Source of the DNA: Chelydra serpentina
Taxonomy: Eukaryota; Chordata; Testudines; Chelydridae
Assembly (NCBI GenBank): GCA_037349315.1
Contig: JBAIAC010000222.1
Span: 558,001-622,000 of the forward strand
Reading direction: 5' to 3'
DNA: 64,000 bases
Made by a program: the position numbers and the translations under genes. Positions 41,930-53,102 of this stretch are shown here, piece by piece (the stretch's first letter is position 1; each line of letters starts with the position of its first letter). The notes under the pieces were generated by a model. The model had not been told where the DNA came from, did not search any database, and was given only the letters and a program-made list of their open reading frames with translations.

Positions 41930-42420
41930 CAGGGGACATGGAATGGGGGCGCTGGATAGGGCGTGGGAGTCCCAGGGGGGCTGTCAGAGTTGGGGGTGTG
42001 GAGAGGGGTTGGGGCAGTCAGGGGACAGGGGGGTTGGATAGTTGGAGGGGTCCCGGGGGGTGATTAGGGGGCGGGGGGGTCCCTGGAGGGGGCGGTCAGG
42101 GAACAAGGAGCAGGGGTTTGGATGGGTCAAGGGTTCAGGGGGGGGCTGTCAGGGGCGGGGGTGTGGAGAGGGGTCGGGGCAGTCAGGGGACAGGTAGGGG
42201 GTAGGGTCCTAGGGAGGCAGTTACAGTGGTGGGGTCTCAGGAGGGGGCAGTCAGGGGACAAGGAGCAGGGAGGTTTAGATAGGGGGTGGGGTCCTGGGGG
42301 GCAGTTAGGGGCAGGGTCGCAGGAGGGAGCTTTCAGGGGACAAGGAGCACGGGGGGTTGGGGTTTTTGAGGGGGGCTGGAAGTGGGAGGGAGTGGATGGT
42401 GGTGGGGCTCGGGCAGGTCT
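41930..42420 (+). repeat. G-rich degenerate tandem repeat
   Basis: Irregular units built on GGGGCAGTCAGGGGACA and GGGTCCTGGGGGG, about 30-60 bp apart. The open frames across it are artefacts. Confidence 0.75.
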
Positions 42421-42489
42421 CCCTGGGTGCACACACTAGTGAATGCTTGGTGAGCCTCTCTTCTGCAGCAAACTTATGCTTTTCGTATG

Positions 42490-43245
42490 TGAGCCTGGCG
42501 AGCTCAGTTGGTCGAGCATCAGTCTGTTAATCTGAGGGTCCAAGGTTCAAGTCCCTGGTTAAGTGTGGGGAAAAATCATTTTCCCCTGTGGTGTCCCCTG
42601 AGAGCGTCAGGACTCAGCTCTTCAGTCCCCTCCTTGATGTTACTCGTTTCTTTTCAGGACTTGGGCTTTCCTAGGAAGGGCCATTTACTGCCTGGGACTT
42701 CCTCACACGCCCACTGGCCTCCCAGTCTGGAGGCAGAAAGGTTACTGGGTCTACAGCAAACCGCTGCGAGCCGACTTGTTGAGCAAATGCAGGGCTGGCC
42801 AGAGAGGCCTTGAGCAAGGGAGGCAAATTAGTCTCCGCCCAGGCGCTTCTACACTGTGCCACAGCTCATGCTGGGGAGATTGAAATCCTGATGTCACAAT
42901 GCAGGAGACTAGCAGTGGCCTTGGCCCCGGAGGAGCAGGCTGGGGCTGCCTGGATCCCCGTCACTCAAGCCAACCAGCAGCCCACAGCCTCCCCCTGGGT
43001 CTGCCCCACCTGGTTACTCCTCACAGGCTGACCTGACCCCGCTTCCAGCCCTGGATTCACCCCCCAATCATCCTACTGCCACTCGGAGCCACAGACATGG
43101 AGGGGCTGATGGAGGGAGGGGTGACTCTGGGATGGGGTTCTTCTCTAAAGATGGCTGCAGAAAGGTGGGGCTCAGCTCCGTCAGCGACCTGCCCAGTTCC
43201 CTCGCTGACAGGGGATGCCGACATTTCTGTAAGGCGCACTGGCAG
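42490..43245 (+). repeat. Mosaic segment: Lys block + block B piece + block A piece
   Basis: 42,490-42,855 matches the Lys block (34,402-34,720). 42,855-42,965 matches block B (about 19,352-19,460). From 42,968 to 43,245 it matches block A (about 17,620-17,880). The joins are sharp and all pieces run in the same direction. Confidence 0.82.
42493..42565 (+). pseudogene. tRNA-Lys body with GTT (Asn) anticodon
   Basis: Full 73-nt length. A and B boxes are close to Lys(TTT) and T4 follows. The anticodon arm TCAGTCTGTTAATCTGA has loop CTGTTAA, so the anticodon would be GTT. The loop-closing pair is T-T, and the acceptor GCCTGGC/GTTAAGT has a mismatch and several G-T. Likely inactive; if active it could mis-decode. 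Confidence 0.72.
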
Positions 43246-43404
43246 CGGGCGGGATGTGGCTGCTGCCGCAGGCCTGGCTTTAACGCCTGGTGCTTCCTCA
43301 CCTGCTTGGCAGTCTGGGGCCTTCGGTGCCGCCCTGCCGGCCATCCCTCCCAGCCGTGGGAGAAGCAGGTTGGTGGCTCAAAGGGTTTTGCTGGTGCTGT
43401 CGGT

Positions 43405-43690
43405 GACAGGGAATCGCTGGCTGAGGATGGCTCCGTGGAAGAGCTGAGCTTTGCATGTTGTTCCAGCCTGTCGTCTCCCCTGTCATGTGGCAGTGAGTTC
43501 CACAGCTCCGGGGGAAGCTCTGCCTCCTGTACGGAAAAGCCTCCCTGTCTGGGTGAGCTGGTGGGATGCGGCTGTCAGGACAAGTCGTGGTGGCAGGAGA
43601 AGGGACGATCTCCCTGGTGGAGACGGTTTGGACAGCGGCTGGAGCCTGGCCCTGGGCTCTGTGAGAGGAGCCGGAGCAGGGAGCGGGTGC
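43405..43690 (+). repeat. Segment duplicated from/to 30,295-30,555
   Basis: Direct copy; it keeps a GTGAGTTCCACAGCTCCGGG piece missing near 30,378. The 57-bp array that precedes the 30-kb copy is absent here. Confidence 0.8.
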
Positions 43691-44284
43691 TGGGGTGACC
43701 TGTGGGGCAGATTGAACCAGCTGGAGCTGCTCAGGGCGTGTCGGTCCATCCCCAGCTGCAGGAAGGAGCCGTAGATCTCCCAGAGGTGGGGGCAGGGCCG
43801 TCCTTAGCCATGGGCAGAACAGACGGGCACGTAGGGCACCGCTATGCCTGGGGCACCAGACACTCTGCCGGGAGCCGGGAGGGACGGGAAGCCATGGGGC
43901 AGGTAAGAGCAGCGCTGGGTCCTAGAGAGAGCCCAATGCACTGCCTGCAGCACAGTCTGGGGAGGGGATTGGCTGCTGGGGTCTCTGGGAAGGGGGGAGG
44001 AGCTCACCTGTGAGTGTGACTCTCCCCAGCGTGAGGGGAGGCAGGCTGGGCGGCTCTGGCAGTGTCCTTTGTTGCCCCCATAACGTCCATTCTTCTCCCC
44101 CCCACACAGAGCACCCCCCTTTCCCCTCCCCCCACGGAGCATCCCTCTCTCCCCCCTCCCCTCCAGCAGGGCTGGGTTGGGTGAGGTGCTGGGGGGGGGG
44201 GCTGCGTGCTGGGGAAGTAAAAATGAAAGTAAGTCACTTCCTCGGCAGCCAGCCCAAGCAACAGGGGCCGGCTGGAATTACCAC
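43691..44284. other. Unassigned GC-rich sequence
   Basis: No gene or repeat family recognised; C-rich run at about 44,095-44,165. Confidence 0.4.
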
Positions 44285-44562
44285 CCCCAGCTGGCTGGGC
44301 TGGGGACAGGATGACCAGAGAGCATGTGGGAAAAATCAGGACAGGGGGTGGGTGGGGTGACCAGATGTCCCACTTGTATAGGGACAGTCCCAATATTCGG
44401 GTCTTTTTTTATATAGGCTCCTATTACCCCCCGCACCCCCATCCCAATTTTTCACCCTTGCTGTCTGATCACCCTAGGTGGGGGGTAATTGGTGCCTATA
44501 TATGACAAAGCCGCAAATGTCGGGACTGGCCCTTTAAAATCAGGACATCTGGTCACCCTCGC
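44285..44562. mobile_element. hAT-type MITE pieces (three)
   Basis: A partial piece (44,308-44,350), a full element (44,352-44,475) and a truncated inverted piece ending GGTCACCCTC at 44,562. The latter two repeat the composite at 30,559-30,762. Confidence 0.78.
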
Positions 44563-44719
44563 TGGGGAGCGTCTCTCCCCCGGGCTGGCAGCGATCCACC
44601 TCATCCGAGGGGAGCTGCGCAGGGCAGGATGAGCTGCTGTGGGTCCGTGGGTGCCCGTCCCTGAGATCAGACGCTGGGCTAACTTCCCCATGGTCCGTGG
44701 GGCTGGCGGTGGTGCCCAG

Positions 44720-45540
44720 TGGCCTGTGATCGGACCTGAGGGTTTGCTGCTGCTGTTGCCGCTCTGCTCCCCAAGAGATGGATCTGGGGGTCCTGCAGCT
44801 TTCACCGATCTCCTCCTCTCCTGCAGCTGTTGGACCCGCAAGCCGGGGGGCGAGCCCAGCACGGAAGCAGGACTGTGTTGCCATTTACATGGTCATTTAA
44901 CAACTTTGGTTGCCAAAAACGCTTGCCAACTATCCTGAATCCAATTTCAATATTTAAAAAAAATCAATATCTTAGCCACAAACAGAAAATTCAGTTGGTG
45001 ACAATTATTTGTGACAAGTTTGGTTTGGGGCAGGGACTGGGCCAGTTTTCATCAGAGAAACAAAAAATGTTGACTGGCTTCCCTCTAGCCCTGTTCCTGC
45101 TCTTCTATGGGAAGCACATTGCCCTGACTAGCCAGCAGGCAGGGCAATTCTAGGGGGGCACAGCAATGGGGGAGGGCATGGCCCCATCAGTTTTAAAAGG
45201 AGGGCTCTGCTATTCCCATGGATACCGCTCATGTCACCGTGGTTCTGCTGCAGCCCCAGGTAAGCAATGGGTTCGGGTTGCTGGTTACAGATTTCCTCTT
45301 TCTCCATCCCCGCCCCACGCGTCCAGCCTGCAGGAGGGAAGGGCTGGCCCGAGAGCCGTGTTAACATCATCCTGTCTACACTGCGGGGTTAGCAGGATGT
45401 CCCTGCCTGTGCACACAGCGAGCTGGACGCATCGTTCTCAGGGCAGAGGCTAGTCAGGCGCGGGAGGAGACCACACGCTCAGCCATCTCGGAGAGACCTG
45501 GGGACTAAGGGTCTGAGGAAGCTCTCAAGGACTAATTTTT
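44720..45540. other. Unassigned sequence
   Basis: Weakly GC-rich with no gene recognised. The run GATACCGCTCATGTCACCG and neighbours are not in other blocks of the window. Confidence 0.4.
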
Positions 45541-45549
45541 TAAAATAAT

Positions 45550-46465
45550 TTGTATCAATGAATTGGGAGATAACATCCAATCACTGCTGATAAGATTGGT
45601 GGGTGACAAAATACCGGCAGAGTGGTAATTACTGATGAGGAGAGGGCAGTGATACACAGCGATCTGACTCATTCGGCAAGCTGGGCCCATTCAATGGAAA
45701 CAAGTTTGACCAGACCCAAATGCAAAGTCGGATACCTAGCAACAAGGCATGCCGGCCACACCTACAGAATGGGGAAGTGTTTCCAGGAAAGCAGTGACTC
45801 TGGAAACGATTGAGGGGCCATAGTGGAGAAGCCACTCAACATGAGCTTCCAGTGTGGTGAACAGGGCTAAAGCCATCATGAGACGTTTGAGCAGAGCCGT
45901 GAGTAGGATGGGGGAGGGGACATAGCATCAGTGAGGCTGATATTGGAATACTGCATCCAGTTTTGGTGTCCTCATTTGAAAGAGATGTTGAGAAATAGGA
46001 GCTGGGGCAGCAAAGAGCCACCAAATGTTCTGAGGTCTGGAGAAAAATGACTTCGAGTGAGCTATTGAAAGAGCTCCACCTGTTTAGCTTATCAAAAGAA
46101 GATTGAAAGGTGACTTCATTGAAGTGCTGAAGTGCCTTAATGGAGAGAAAATATTGGGTATTAAAGGGCTCTTTAATCTCGCAGAGAAAGGCATAACGAG
46201 ACCCAATGGCTGGAAGGTAAAAAGAGACAAATTACAAATCAGGGAGGATTATTCAACAGCGAGGATGATTCACCACAGGAACAAGGTACCAAGGGAAGTG
46301 GTGGATTCTCCATCTCTTGATGTCATTTAATGAAGACTAGATGCCTTTCTGGAATGTGTTTGCCCAACAAGTAGCTCTTGTGGTACACAGGGGGCCTGTG
46401 AGATGCTGGGGGTCAGATTAGATGCTCTAATGGTCTCGTCTGACCATAAAGTCTACTAATTTCTG
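45550..46465 (+). mobile_element. CR1-type LINE 3' region, longest copy of its subfamily
   Basis: Runs from TTGGGAGATAACATCCAATC through a fragment of the C-terminal coding end (46,103-46,330, residues such as GLFNLAEKGITRPNGW) to the TTCTGACCATAAAG-type tail. An internally deleted copy is at 55,565-55,915 and 3'-only copies are at 30,925 and 55,810. The ORF is a fragment of the element, not a host gene. Confidence 0.78.
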
Positions 46466-47230
46466 AAAAAGTGAGTGTAGCATTGGGAGCAGCCTCTGAT
46501 GTTTTCCTGTCTAGCCGGCTTGCTTCCTAGAATGAACACTCATTGAGTGGGGTGATCCCCAGGGAGCAGATCAAACCTCCCAAGTGTCTGGCCAGCGGCA
46601 GGACATTAGCACGGCAGGGGAGGGGTGGGTGAGGCAGTGACATCACAAAGGCCTTTTGCAGGACCTCGGCCTATTGGTCAAAGGTGGTGGGGAGGTGGTG
46701 ACCTCACAGAGAGATGCTGACATCAGCCAGGCCAGGCCAGGCCAGGGGCGCAGGGCCAGGGAAACCTCGGAGACCCCCGTGGCTTTGCTTCAGCAAGTCT
46801 CCTTGTCGAGGTCTCTCTCGGAGGACTGAGAGAGTATTAGGGGTCACGTACGTGAGCGCCAGGAGGAACCTCTTTCGAGTTTTCTCCTTTCCTTTTACGG
46901 ACTTTCCTAGAAAACAGACGTCCCTGGTTAGAAGGTACGAGCCTCCGAGAGGTTTGGAACCTGTTCAGTCTGATCCATCTGGTGCCAGCTGAATTCTAGG
47001 CATGGAAAACAGTAGCTTCAGGTGGCAGAATTTAATTCCCCACTTGGGATTTTGTCCCTCAGAATCACTGGGGACATTAGGGTTTGTCCTTTTTGTTTGA
47101 CCTTTTCCTCCATCCCTCCCTCCTTTCTCTTCACCTCTTACTTCTTTTGTCATTGCCCCTGTTCCCCTCCCACCTCCAGGAGAGGTGTAGGGGTGTGTGG
47201 GGTGTGTTTGTGTGGGTGGAGGGGTGTGTG
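46300..47230 (+). repeat. Segment shared with 30,925-31,425 and 53,610-54,220
   Basis: The first 530 bp match the 31-kb region. The part from about 46,565 continues to match 53,610-54,220, including GGTCACGTACGTGAGCGCC and GACATTAGGGTTTGTCC. It ends at the AT-rich run at 47,262. Confidence 0.85.
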
Positions 47231-47261
47231 ACAGTGTACCCCATAAGGCTTTAGGGGAGTT

Positions 47262-47290
47262 GCATATAAATATATATATAATATATATAC
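47262..47290. repeat. AT dinucleotide run at a rearrangement junction
   Basis: ATATAAATATATATATAATA lies between the copy of the 53.6-54.2 kb segment and the start of the 57-bp minisatellite. Confidence 0.8.
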
Positions 47291-47468
47291 CCGGTGTCAC
47301 TGTTGCTCTCTGAGAGAGATGCTGTGTGCATTACCCCACGTGGCCACTCGGTGTCACTGTTGCTCTCTGAGAGATGCTGTGTGCATTACCCCACGTGGCC
47401 ACCCGGTGTCACTGTTGCTCTCTGAGAGATGCTGTGTGCATTGCACCACGTGGCCACCCACTGTCACT
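47291..47468 (-). repeat. 57-bp minisatellite, third array (inverted, three units)
   Basis: Three units of the 28,820-30,290 family in opposite orientation, ending CACTGTCACTGGGGGTCCC, the mirror of the border at 28,805-28,830. Confidence 0.9.
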
Positions 47469-47734
47469 GGGGGTCCCTCAGCACCATCTGCTGTGTGGGG
47501 TGGTGGAAAGCCCCAAAGGGCCCATTGTACCCCTGGGGAGGGGGAAGCCCAAGGAGCCCGCTGCCACTCTGGCCACTGCAGGGGAAGCCCCAGGGGGCCG
47601 GGCTCTGCTGGGTGTTTATTCCTTCCTTTCATTGCTGTGGAAATGTAAACAGAATGAATTTGCTCCTCTTTTCTATGTGGAACAAAAGAAGGCGGCTGAA
47701 TCATTTCCAGGGCTGTAAGTAATACAACAGAAGC

Positions 47735-47806
47735 TAGCAGAGGATGGTTTTGATCCATCGACCGCTGGGTTATGGGCCCAGCACGCTTCCGCTGCGCCAC
47801 TCTGCT
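47735..47806 (-). tRNA. Initiator tRNA-Met (CAT)
   Basis: 72 nt with an intact acceptor, D arm and anticodon arm GGGCCCATAACCC. The T loop is ATCAAAA (G57 to A), and position 44 is C instead of A. No T4 lies close downstream. The inverted paralogue at 28,485 has lost one loop base; this one has not. Confidence 0.8.
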
Positions 47807-47897
47807 CTGTGTGCTTGTGGGTATGTTTGTGTGTCTGTGAGTAATATTTTAAAATAATGCAAAATTTATTTGTCAATAAATAAATGTGGAGCCTCCA

Positions 47898-48022
47898 TAG
47901 GGTGACCAGATGTCCCGATTTTATAGGGACAGTCCCGATTTGTGGGTCTTTTTTTATATATAGGCTCCACTTAACCCCCACCCCCTGGCCCGATTTTTCA
48001 CACGTGCTGTCTGGTCACCCTA
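47898..48022. mobile_element. hAT-type MITE with perfect 8-bp target duplication
   Basis: Flanked by AGCCTCCA on both sides, the complement of the duplication at 28,264-28,388. It is the same insertion event copied with block E. Confidence 0.9.
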
Positions 48023-48244
48023 AGCCTCCAGCATGGCAGTGGGGAGCACAGGCTACCGGATGCACAGAGATGGGAGATCACCCTGCAGCCCCCTCCCCCG
48101 GGACACAGACCCAGTGGTGAGGCTTCACCTTTCTGCAATGACATGCCCGGGTTGTTGGGGAGGGACACATGACCACGCTTGTGGCTTCCCTTTGCTTCCC
48201 CATAAGAAAGTCATTTTTTTGCAGGGGAATAAATAAATCTGCGG

Positions 48245-48356
48245 GGCGGGGGCGGGGGCAGGGGGACAGGGGGTGGGAGTTAAGAGGAGCCTATATACAA
48301 AAAAGACCCAAAAATCGGGACTGACCCTATAAAATCGGCACATCTGGTCACCCTAT
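48245..48356. mobile_element. hAT-type MITE, one end only
   Basis: Ends GGTCACCCTATG; the other terminus is missing. Mirror of 27,937-28,050. Confidence 0.7.
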
Positions 48357-48407
48357 GCTGGCTCCACATTTATTTATTGACAAATACAAATATTGTGCAC
48401 AGATTTT

Positions 48408-48442
48408 TATTTTATTTTATTTTATTTTATTTTATTTTATTT
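48408..48442 (-). repeat. ATTTT microsatellite
   Basis: Inverted counterpart of 27,856-27,892. Confidence 0.9.
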
Positions 48443-48526
48443 TTTGGGCAGAATCCCTTCAGGAGTAAAACCTACTTGGCCAAACTCAGCTGCCCTGTGA
48501 ATAGATGCTGCAGGCTGAATACTGAG

Positions 48527-48990
48527 TGGGTGCCTCAGTTTCCCCTATGCCTCAGTTTCCCCTATGCCTTTCTTAAGTCTCTAGGTGGGATAAGGGGTGT
48601 GATTGTTGCAAAGCCCTAGAGGGCCAGTGTGATGACACAGCATGGCCGACACGCTGTCTCCTGGCAACTGCTGGCCTGGGCCCCTTCCCTGCAAAGGTGC
48701 CGGCTGAAGGGGTTGGGGAACAAAGGGATCAGGTGATCTCCTGGCCCAGGAAGGAGACAAAGGCAGAGGTGGGGCTGGAGAGTTTGGAGCTGGCTGGGCA
48801 CATGGAGGGAGGTCCAGATGGGCTCTGGCCTCCCCACCCCCCAAGATGGACCTGACTGAGGGGGTCCTGTTCTCTGTACCTACAAGCTCTGGTTTAGACC
48901 CTGTTCCTGTCGTCTAATAAACCTTCTGTTTCACTGGCTGGCTGAGAGTCACGTCTGACGGTGGAGTTGTGGGCAGGGCCCTCTGGCTTC
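48527..48990 (+). mobile_element. LTR-like sequence, second copy
   Basis: Same order as 33,000-33,535 with the TGCCTCAGTTTCCCCTATG phrase duplicated at the start and AATAAACC at about 48,916. About 100 bp are missing from the middle. Confidence 0.5.
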
Positions 48991-49214
48991 CCCAGGAGCC
49001 TCACCCGGGCGGACTCGCTGCGGTGAAGAAGGGGATGCTGAACGCTCCGGGGTCAGACCCAGGAAGGTGGAAGCTGGGGAAGCTTCTTGCCCTGGAGACA
49101 ATCGGCTTAGCGAGGAGGCTCCTCCAGAGTCCTGACTGGCTTCGTAGGGAGCAGTTCCAGAGAATCGCCCGGGGACTCTGTGACAGGGGCATCGGCAGAG
49201 CAGTGACTGGGGAG

Positions 49215-49795
49215 CCCAGCCCCCCACAGCCCCTCCCCCTCACACTGACACCCCCATGGACCCTCCCCCTCACAGCCCCTCCCCCTTACACTGACACCCC
49301 CATGGACCCTCCCCCTCACAGCCCCTCCCCCTCACTCTGACACCCCCATGGACCCTTCCCTCACAGCCCCTTCCCCTCACACTGACCCCCCATGGACCCT
49401 CCTCCTCACAGCCCCGCCCCTCACACTGACACCCCCATGGACCCTCCCCCTCACAGCCCCTCCCCTTCACACTGACACCCCCATGGACCCTCCCCCTCAC
49501 AGCCCCTCCCCGTCACTCTGACTCCCCCATGGACCCTCCCCCTCACAGCCCCTCCCCCTCACACTGACACCCCCATGGACCCTCCCCCTAACAGCCCCTC
49601 CCCTTCACACGGAGACCCCCATGGACCCTCACCCTTACAGCCCCTCCCCCTCACAGAGACACTCCATAGCCCTCCCCCTCACAGCCCCTCCCCCTCACAC
49701 TGACACCTCCATGGACCCTCCCCTCACAGCCCCTCCCCTTCACACTGACACCCCCATGGACCCTCACCCTCACAGCCCCTCCCTTCACACACGCA
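49215..49795 (-). repeat. C-rich minisatellite, about 46-bp unit
   Basis: Units contain CTGACACCCCCATGGACCC and CTCACAGCCCCTCCC. Inverted and longer than 20,940-21,265. Confidence 0.88.
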
Positions 49796-50308
49796 GGGAC
49801 TTGTTCGCTGGGCTCTGACATTACAAACCCAGGGGGGAGGTTTCTGAGGATTTACTCCCTGAGCCCCTCCCCCTCTCACCGCGCCCCTGAGTGCAGAGGG
49901 GCTGGGCTCAGGCAGCCAGTTTCACCCAGGGATTTCCCAGCCCAGGCCCCCGAGTCTCCTCTGCCCGTATCTACCAGTGACACTGCGCGTGGGCGGCGGC
50001 TACAAGGGGCTCGGGGAGGCTGAGCCTCCCCAAACGGGGCAAGAAATGCTGGTGGGACGCACCCCCCTTGGAGGGGGGCTGGGCCGCTGCCTTGGGACAG
50101 ACCCTCCCGAGGAGTGGGGGAGCCACCGGCACTCAGACCTCACGCACAGGCCTGGCTCTCGCCTTCAGCCCAGGCAGCCAGAGGGGCCGGGGAGCTCCCT
50201 GGCAGTCCCACACCTCAGCCACCTCTTGCCTCATGGCCTCGGCTCCTGGCGCTCTGCTGGTCGCCCCCTCGCTTGGAGGCCCAGAGCAAAAAGAAACAAG
50301 CACCTGCC

Positions 50309-50380
50309 TAGCAGAAGATGGTTTCGATCCACCGACCTCTGGGTTATGGGCCCAGCACGCTGCCACTGCGCCACTCTGCT
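50309..50380 (-). tRNA. Initiator tRNA-Met (CAT)
   Basis: 72 nt with anticodon arm GGGCCCATAACCC, T loop ATCGAAA, and a T5 run within 20 nt downstream. The acceptor pair near the T stem is AGCAGAG/TTCTGCT with one G-T. With 20,558, one of the two best initiator copies in the window. Confidence 0.9.
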
Positions 50381-50773
50381 GGGTCTTTGCCTCCAGCGTC
50401 CAGCCCCCAGCCTCCAGCATCCACACTAGCGCCTTGCGAGCGCTCGCGCTGGCCAGCAGAGATCTCAGCCACAATGCCCCAGATGGGCAAACGCTGTGGG
50501 CTCCTGAAGCCTCTGCCCCCCTATGGATGTGGGCTTTTGTTCTTCCCTTGCTCTTTCTCAGCGAGGGGAAGGAAAGAAGCTCTCCTTCAAGCTGGAGTCA
50601 CAAGGGTGAGGTAAGGATGACTTCCTGGGAGCCGGCTCCCGTTCTTTGCTCTACCAGCCGACCCACCGAAGAGCTGCCACCACTTTCTCCAGGTTCGCCC
50701 AGCGGTGTGTGCCAGGGCGAGCGCCGGCCAAGCGGATGGAGTTTGAAGGGAAGGGGCAGAGTCCCGTGACAGA

Positions 50774-50846
50774 GTTTCTGTGTTGTAGTGGTTATCACGT
50801 TTGCCTAACATGCAAAAGGCCCCTGGTTCAAAACCAGGCAGAAAGA
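50774..50846 (+). tRNA. tRNA-Val (AAC)
   Basis: 73 nt with a perfect anticodon stem TTTGC/GCAAA around CTAACAT (AAC). B box GGTTCAAAACC. The acceptor GTTTCTG/CAGAAAG loses its first pair (G-G). T4 follows about 12 nt downstream. Partner of 20,093. Confidence 0.82.
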
Positions 50847-51626
50847 TGATGGCTTCCTTTTCCCTAGCTGTCCAGCAAGGCACTTCTCAATCTGCCACTG
50901 GCCTGTCCCTGGGATAACCCTAACCCCTGCAGGACAGAGGGTGGGGAAATGAGCTGAGAAAGCGCCTTGGCATCAGCCAGGGAAAAGTGCAGGATCTCGG
51001 CCAGTCACCTCTTGGAGCCTTGTAGCTTGGCCTCCTCTGCCCTTGGAGGTTGGCCTGCAGAGCCCAGCTCTTCCCACTTGCCAAAGGAGGAAGCGAGGGG
51101 GGAATGGGGCAAAAGAGGAAGGTCGTGCTGAGGAAGGCAGGGCAGAAGCTAAGTGGCTCAGTGGGGTTAGTCGAGCGCCACCGTTCGTTCTGCCAAAGCC
51201 TGGGGAGGTGCTGTTGGCTGCTGGGAGGTAGAATCCTGTGCCTGCCCCTCGGCTTCCCAGGGGTGGCTACTTGCAGCCCAGGAGAAGCAGCGGGGATCTG
51301 GGTGGGAGGAAAAGTAGCAATGGGGAGTCCCAGTGGGCTCCTTTCTGGCAAGATGTTTTTCTGTGTCAGGCTTGGGAGTTGCCTGCGAGCCGTGGGTGGA
51401 CTTGTTCCCGTGGGAACCGCTGCTCCTGTCTCCCCGACTTGGGGGCGCCAGTGACAGCTTGGGAGGGGGCAGGTGCTGGCTTGAGTGACGGGGATCCAGG
51501 CAGCCCCAGCCTGCTCCTCCGGGGCCAAGGCCACTGCTTGTCTCCTGCCTTGTGACATCAGGATTTCAATCTCCCCAGCATGAGCTGTGGCACGTGTATT
51601 AACCCTTCTTGGGGGGCCTGGTCGCT

Positions 51627-51699
51627 GCCCAAGTAGCTCAGTGGGGAGTGGATGAGATTGAAGATCTGAAGGTTTCTGGCTGGATGCCAGGCTCTAGGT
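51627..51699 (+). pseudogene. tRNA-Phe remnant (GAA), mirrored copy
   Basis: Same damaged acceptor and T loop (CTGGATG) as 19,241-19,313, confirming that the gene was already dead before block B was duplicated. Confidence 0.8.
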
Positions 51700-51812
51700 C
51701 ACCCCTTCCCCCTGGGCCTGGCATGCTGGGCTTTCTCCTGGGTGTGCAGCTGTGCCCTGAACTCACGAGTTTCCCTCATTTCAGAGGCAACACTTGCAGA
51801 GGGCAGGATGTG

Positions 51813-51990
51813 GCGGGCAGGGATAGCTCAGTGGTGTGAGCATTGGCTGCTAAACCCAAGGTTGTGAGTTCAATCCTTGAGGGGGCCATTTAGGGATCTG
51901 GGGCAAAAATTGGGGATTGGTCCTGCTTTGAGCAGGGGGTTGGACTAGATGACCTCGTACGGTCCCTTCCAACCCTGATATTCTATGAAC
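51813..51990 (+). mobile_element. Tortoise-type tRNA-derived SINE with CR1-like tail
   Basis: A box GGATAGCTCAGTGGTGTGAG, B box GTTGTGAGTTCAATCC, then GAGGGGGCCATTTAGGG and a tail GGTTGGACTAGATGACCTCG ending ATTCTATGA. SINE tails copied from CR1 are known for turtles and explain use of CR1 machinery. Confidence 0.9.
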
Positions 51991-51994
51991 ACTT

Positions 51995-53090
51995 GTACAT
52001 TCCACACAGATAACAAGGAACAGACTGACCCAGCCTAAAGACAGGGGCAAAGGGGAATCTGATGGATAGAGTTGTTTTGTTCGAACCCACATGTACAAGG
52101 TGGGAGACGGCACCTTACTGCGTAGAGGGGTTGTACCTTGTTACGTAGAAGGGCTGCACCTCAGTACGTCAGGAGTGATGTGTAACTTGTTTGTACCTAT
52201 GTATAAGAATTCACCCCCCAGGAGTTGTCTCTGGCTTTAGAATCGGTCACCACCAGTGACCCATTCAGAGCACCACACCGGTGGCGTCTGACAACAGCCT
52301 GTTACTGAAACTTGCTGTAAGGTTGCTGGTGACATTCAAAGGACCCCCGCCCAGGAGGGTGTTCAATGAGCATTAACCAGCCGGGGAGTTGTCATGACGG
52401 GATTTGCAATTCAGTGACAGATGCCCAAACACCACCCTCTGGGGACTGCTCAAGTCTATGACTCAGTTGCACGAGACCACTCCAGGGGGATTATCCGACC
52501 CAGTGACTCAGCAAAGCCCACCCGGACATAGCTGGGCAAGTATTTTCTAGGCACATGATCTAAGGGTATAAAATAGGAGACCGTGGCAAAATATTAGTAG
52601 GCTATTTTGTTAACTACTTGGCCAGTTTGTCTAATGGACTCATCCCTCTATTGGCCAGACACCAAACCTAGACCTCCCGCTGTAGCTATGACTTCTGCTA
52701 CTGAACCACCAATGCGCTAACTCCTCTTGTGAGACATTTCCTTCTGCACAATACTGCTGCTATTCCGGCTATTGACTCCAGGAGACATTTTTCTTAGCCT
52801 GGTTTTGTGGTCACTTCTTTCTCTAGCAAAGGTCAATACCTGGCCCTGTGGTCCAGACATCGTCATTCAAATCAAGCTTCAAGTGAACAATTCTTTCCCA
52901 TTCCCACTCTGTGGGAGGGGAGACTTTGCAAAGCCCTCTCTGTGCTACTGCACATGGCTAAGCAAAGAGAACAAACCCCAAATCCCCCCTGTGCGTTGGG
53001 AGCCGGGTTTGCTGTTTGATTTCTATATTTCAGGTGATTTCAAGCCCAGACATTGGGATTATTTACTAGTGTCTCTGGCATTGGAGCATT
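51995..53090. other. Unassigned; possible LTR-like stretch at 52,000-52,640
   Basis: Holds a GGGTATAAAATAGGAGACC TATA-like motif at about 52,565 and a run of moderately complex sequence without ORFs, as in a solo LTR. No clear ends or polyadenylation signal could be fixed. Confidence 0.3.
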
Positions 53091-53102
53091 AGTGTGCTCA
53101 GA

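Larger units (their letters stand above)
47465..48512 (-). repeat. Duplication block E, right arm
   Basis: Inverted copy of 27,780-28,805 with iMet, two MITEs and the (ATTTT)n microsatellite. Confidence 0.85.
49215..51699 (-). repeat. Duplication block B, right arm
   Basis: Inverted copy of 19,247-21,285. The mobile element at 18,966-19,246 lies just outside the left arm and has no counterpart here. Confidence 0.85.

Noticed and set aside
51813..51890. tRNA-like A and B boxes
   Set aside because: They belong to a tRNA-derived SINE with a CR1-like tail; the cloverleaf is not maintained. The same holds for 27,180-27,372.
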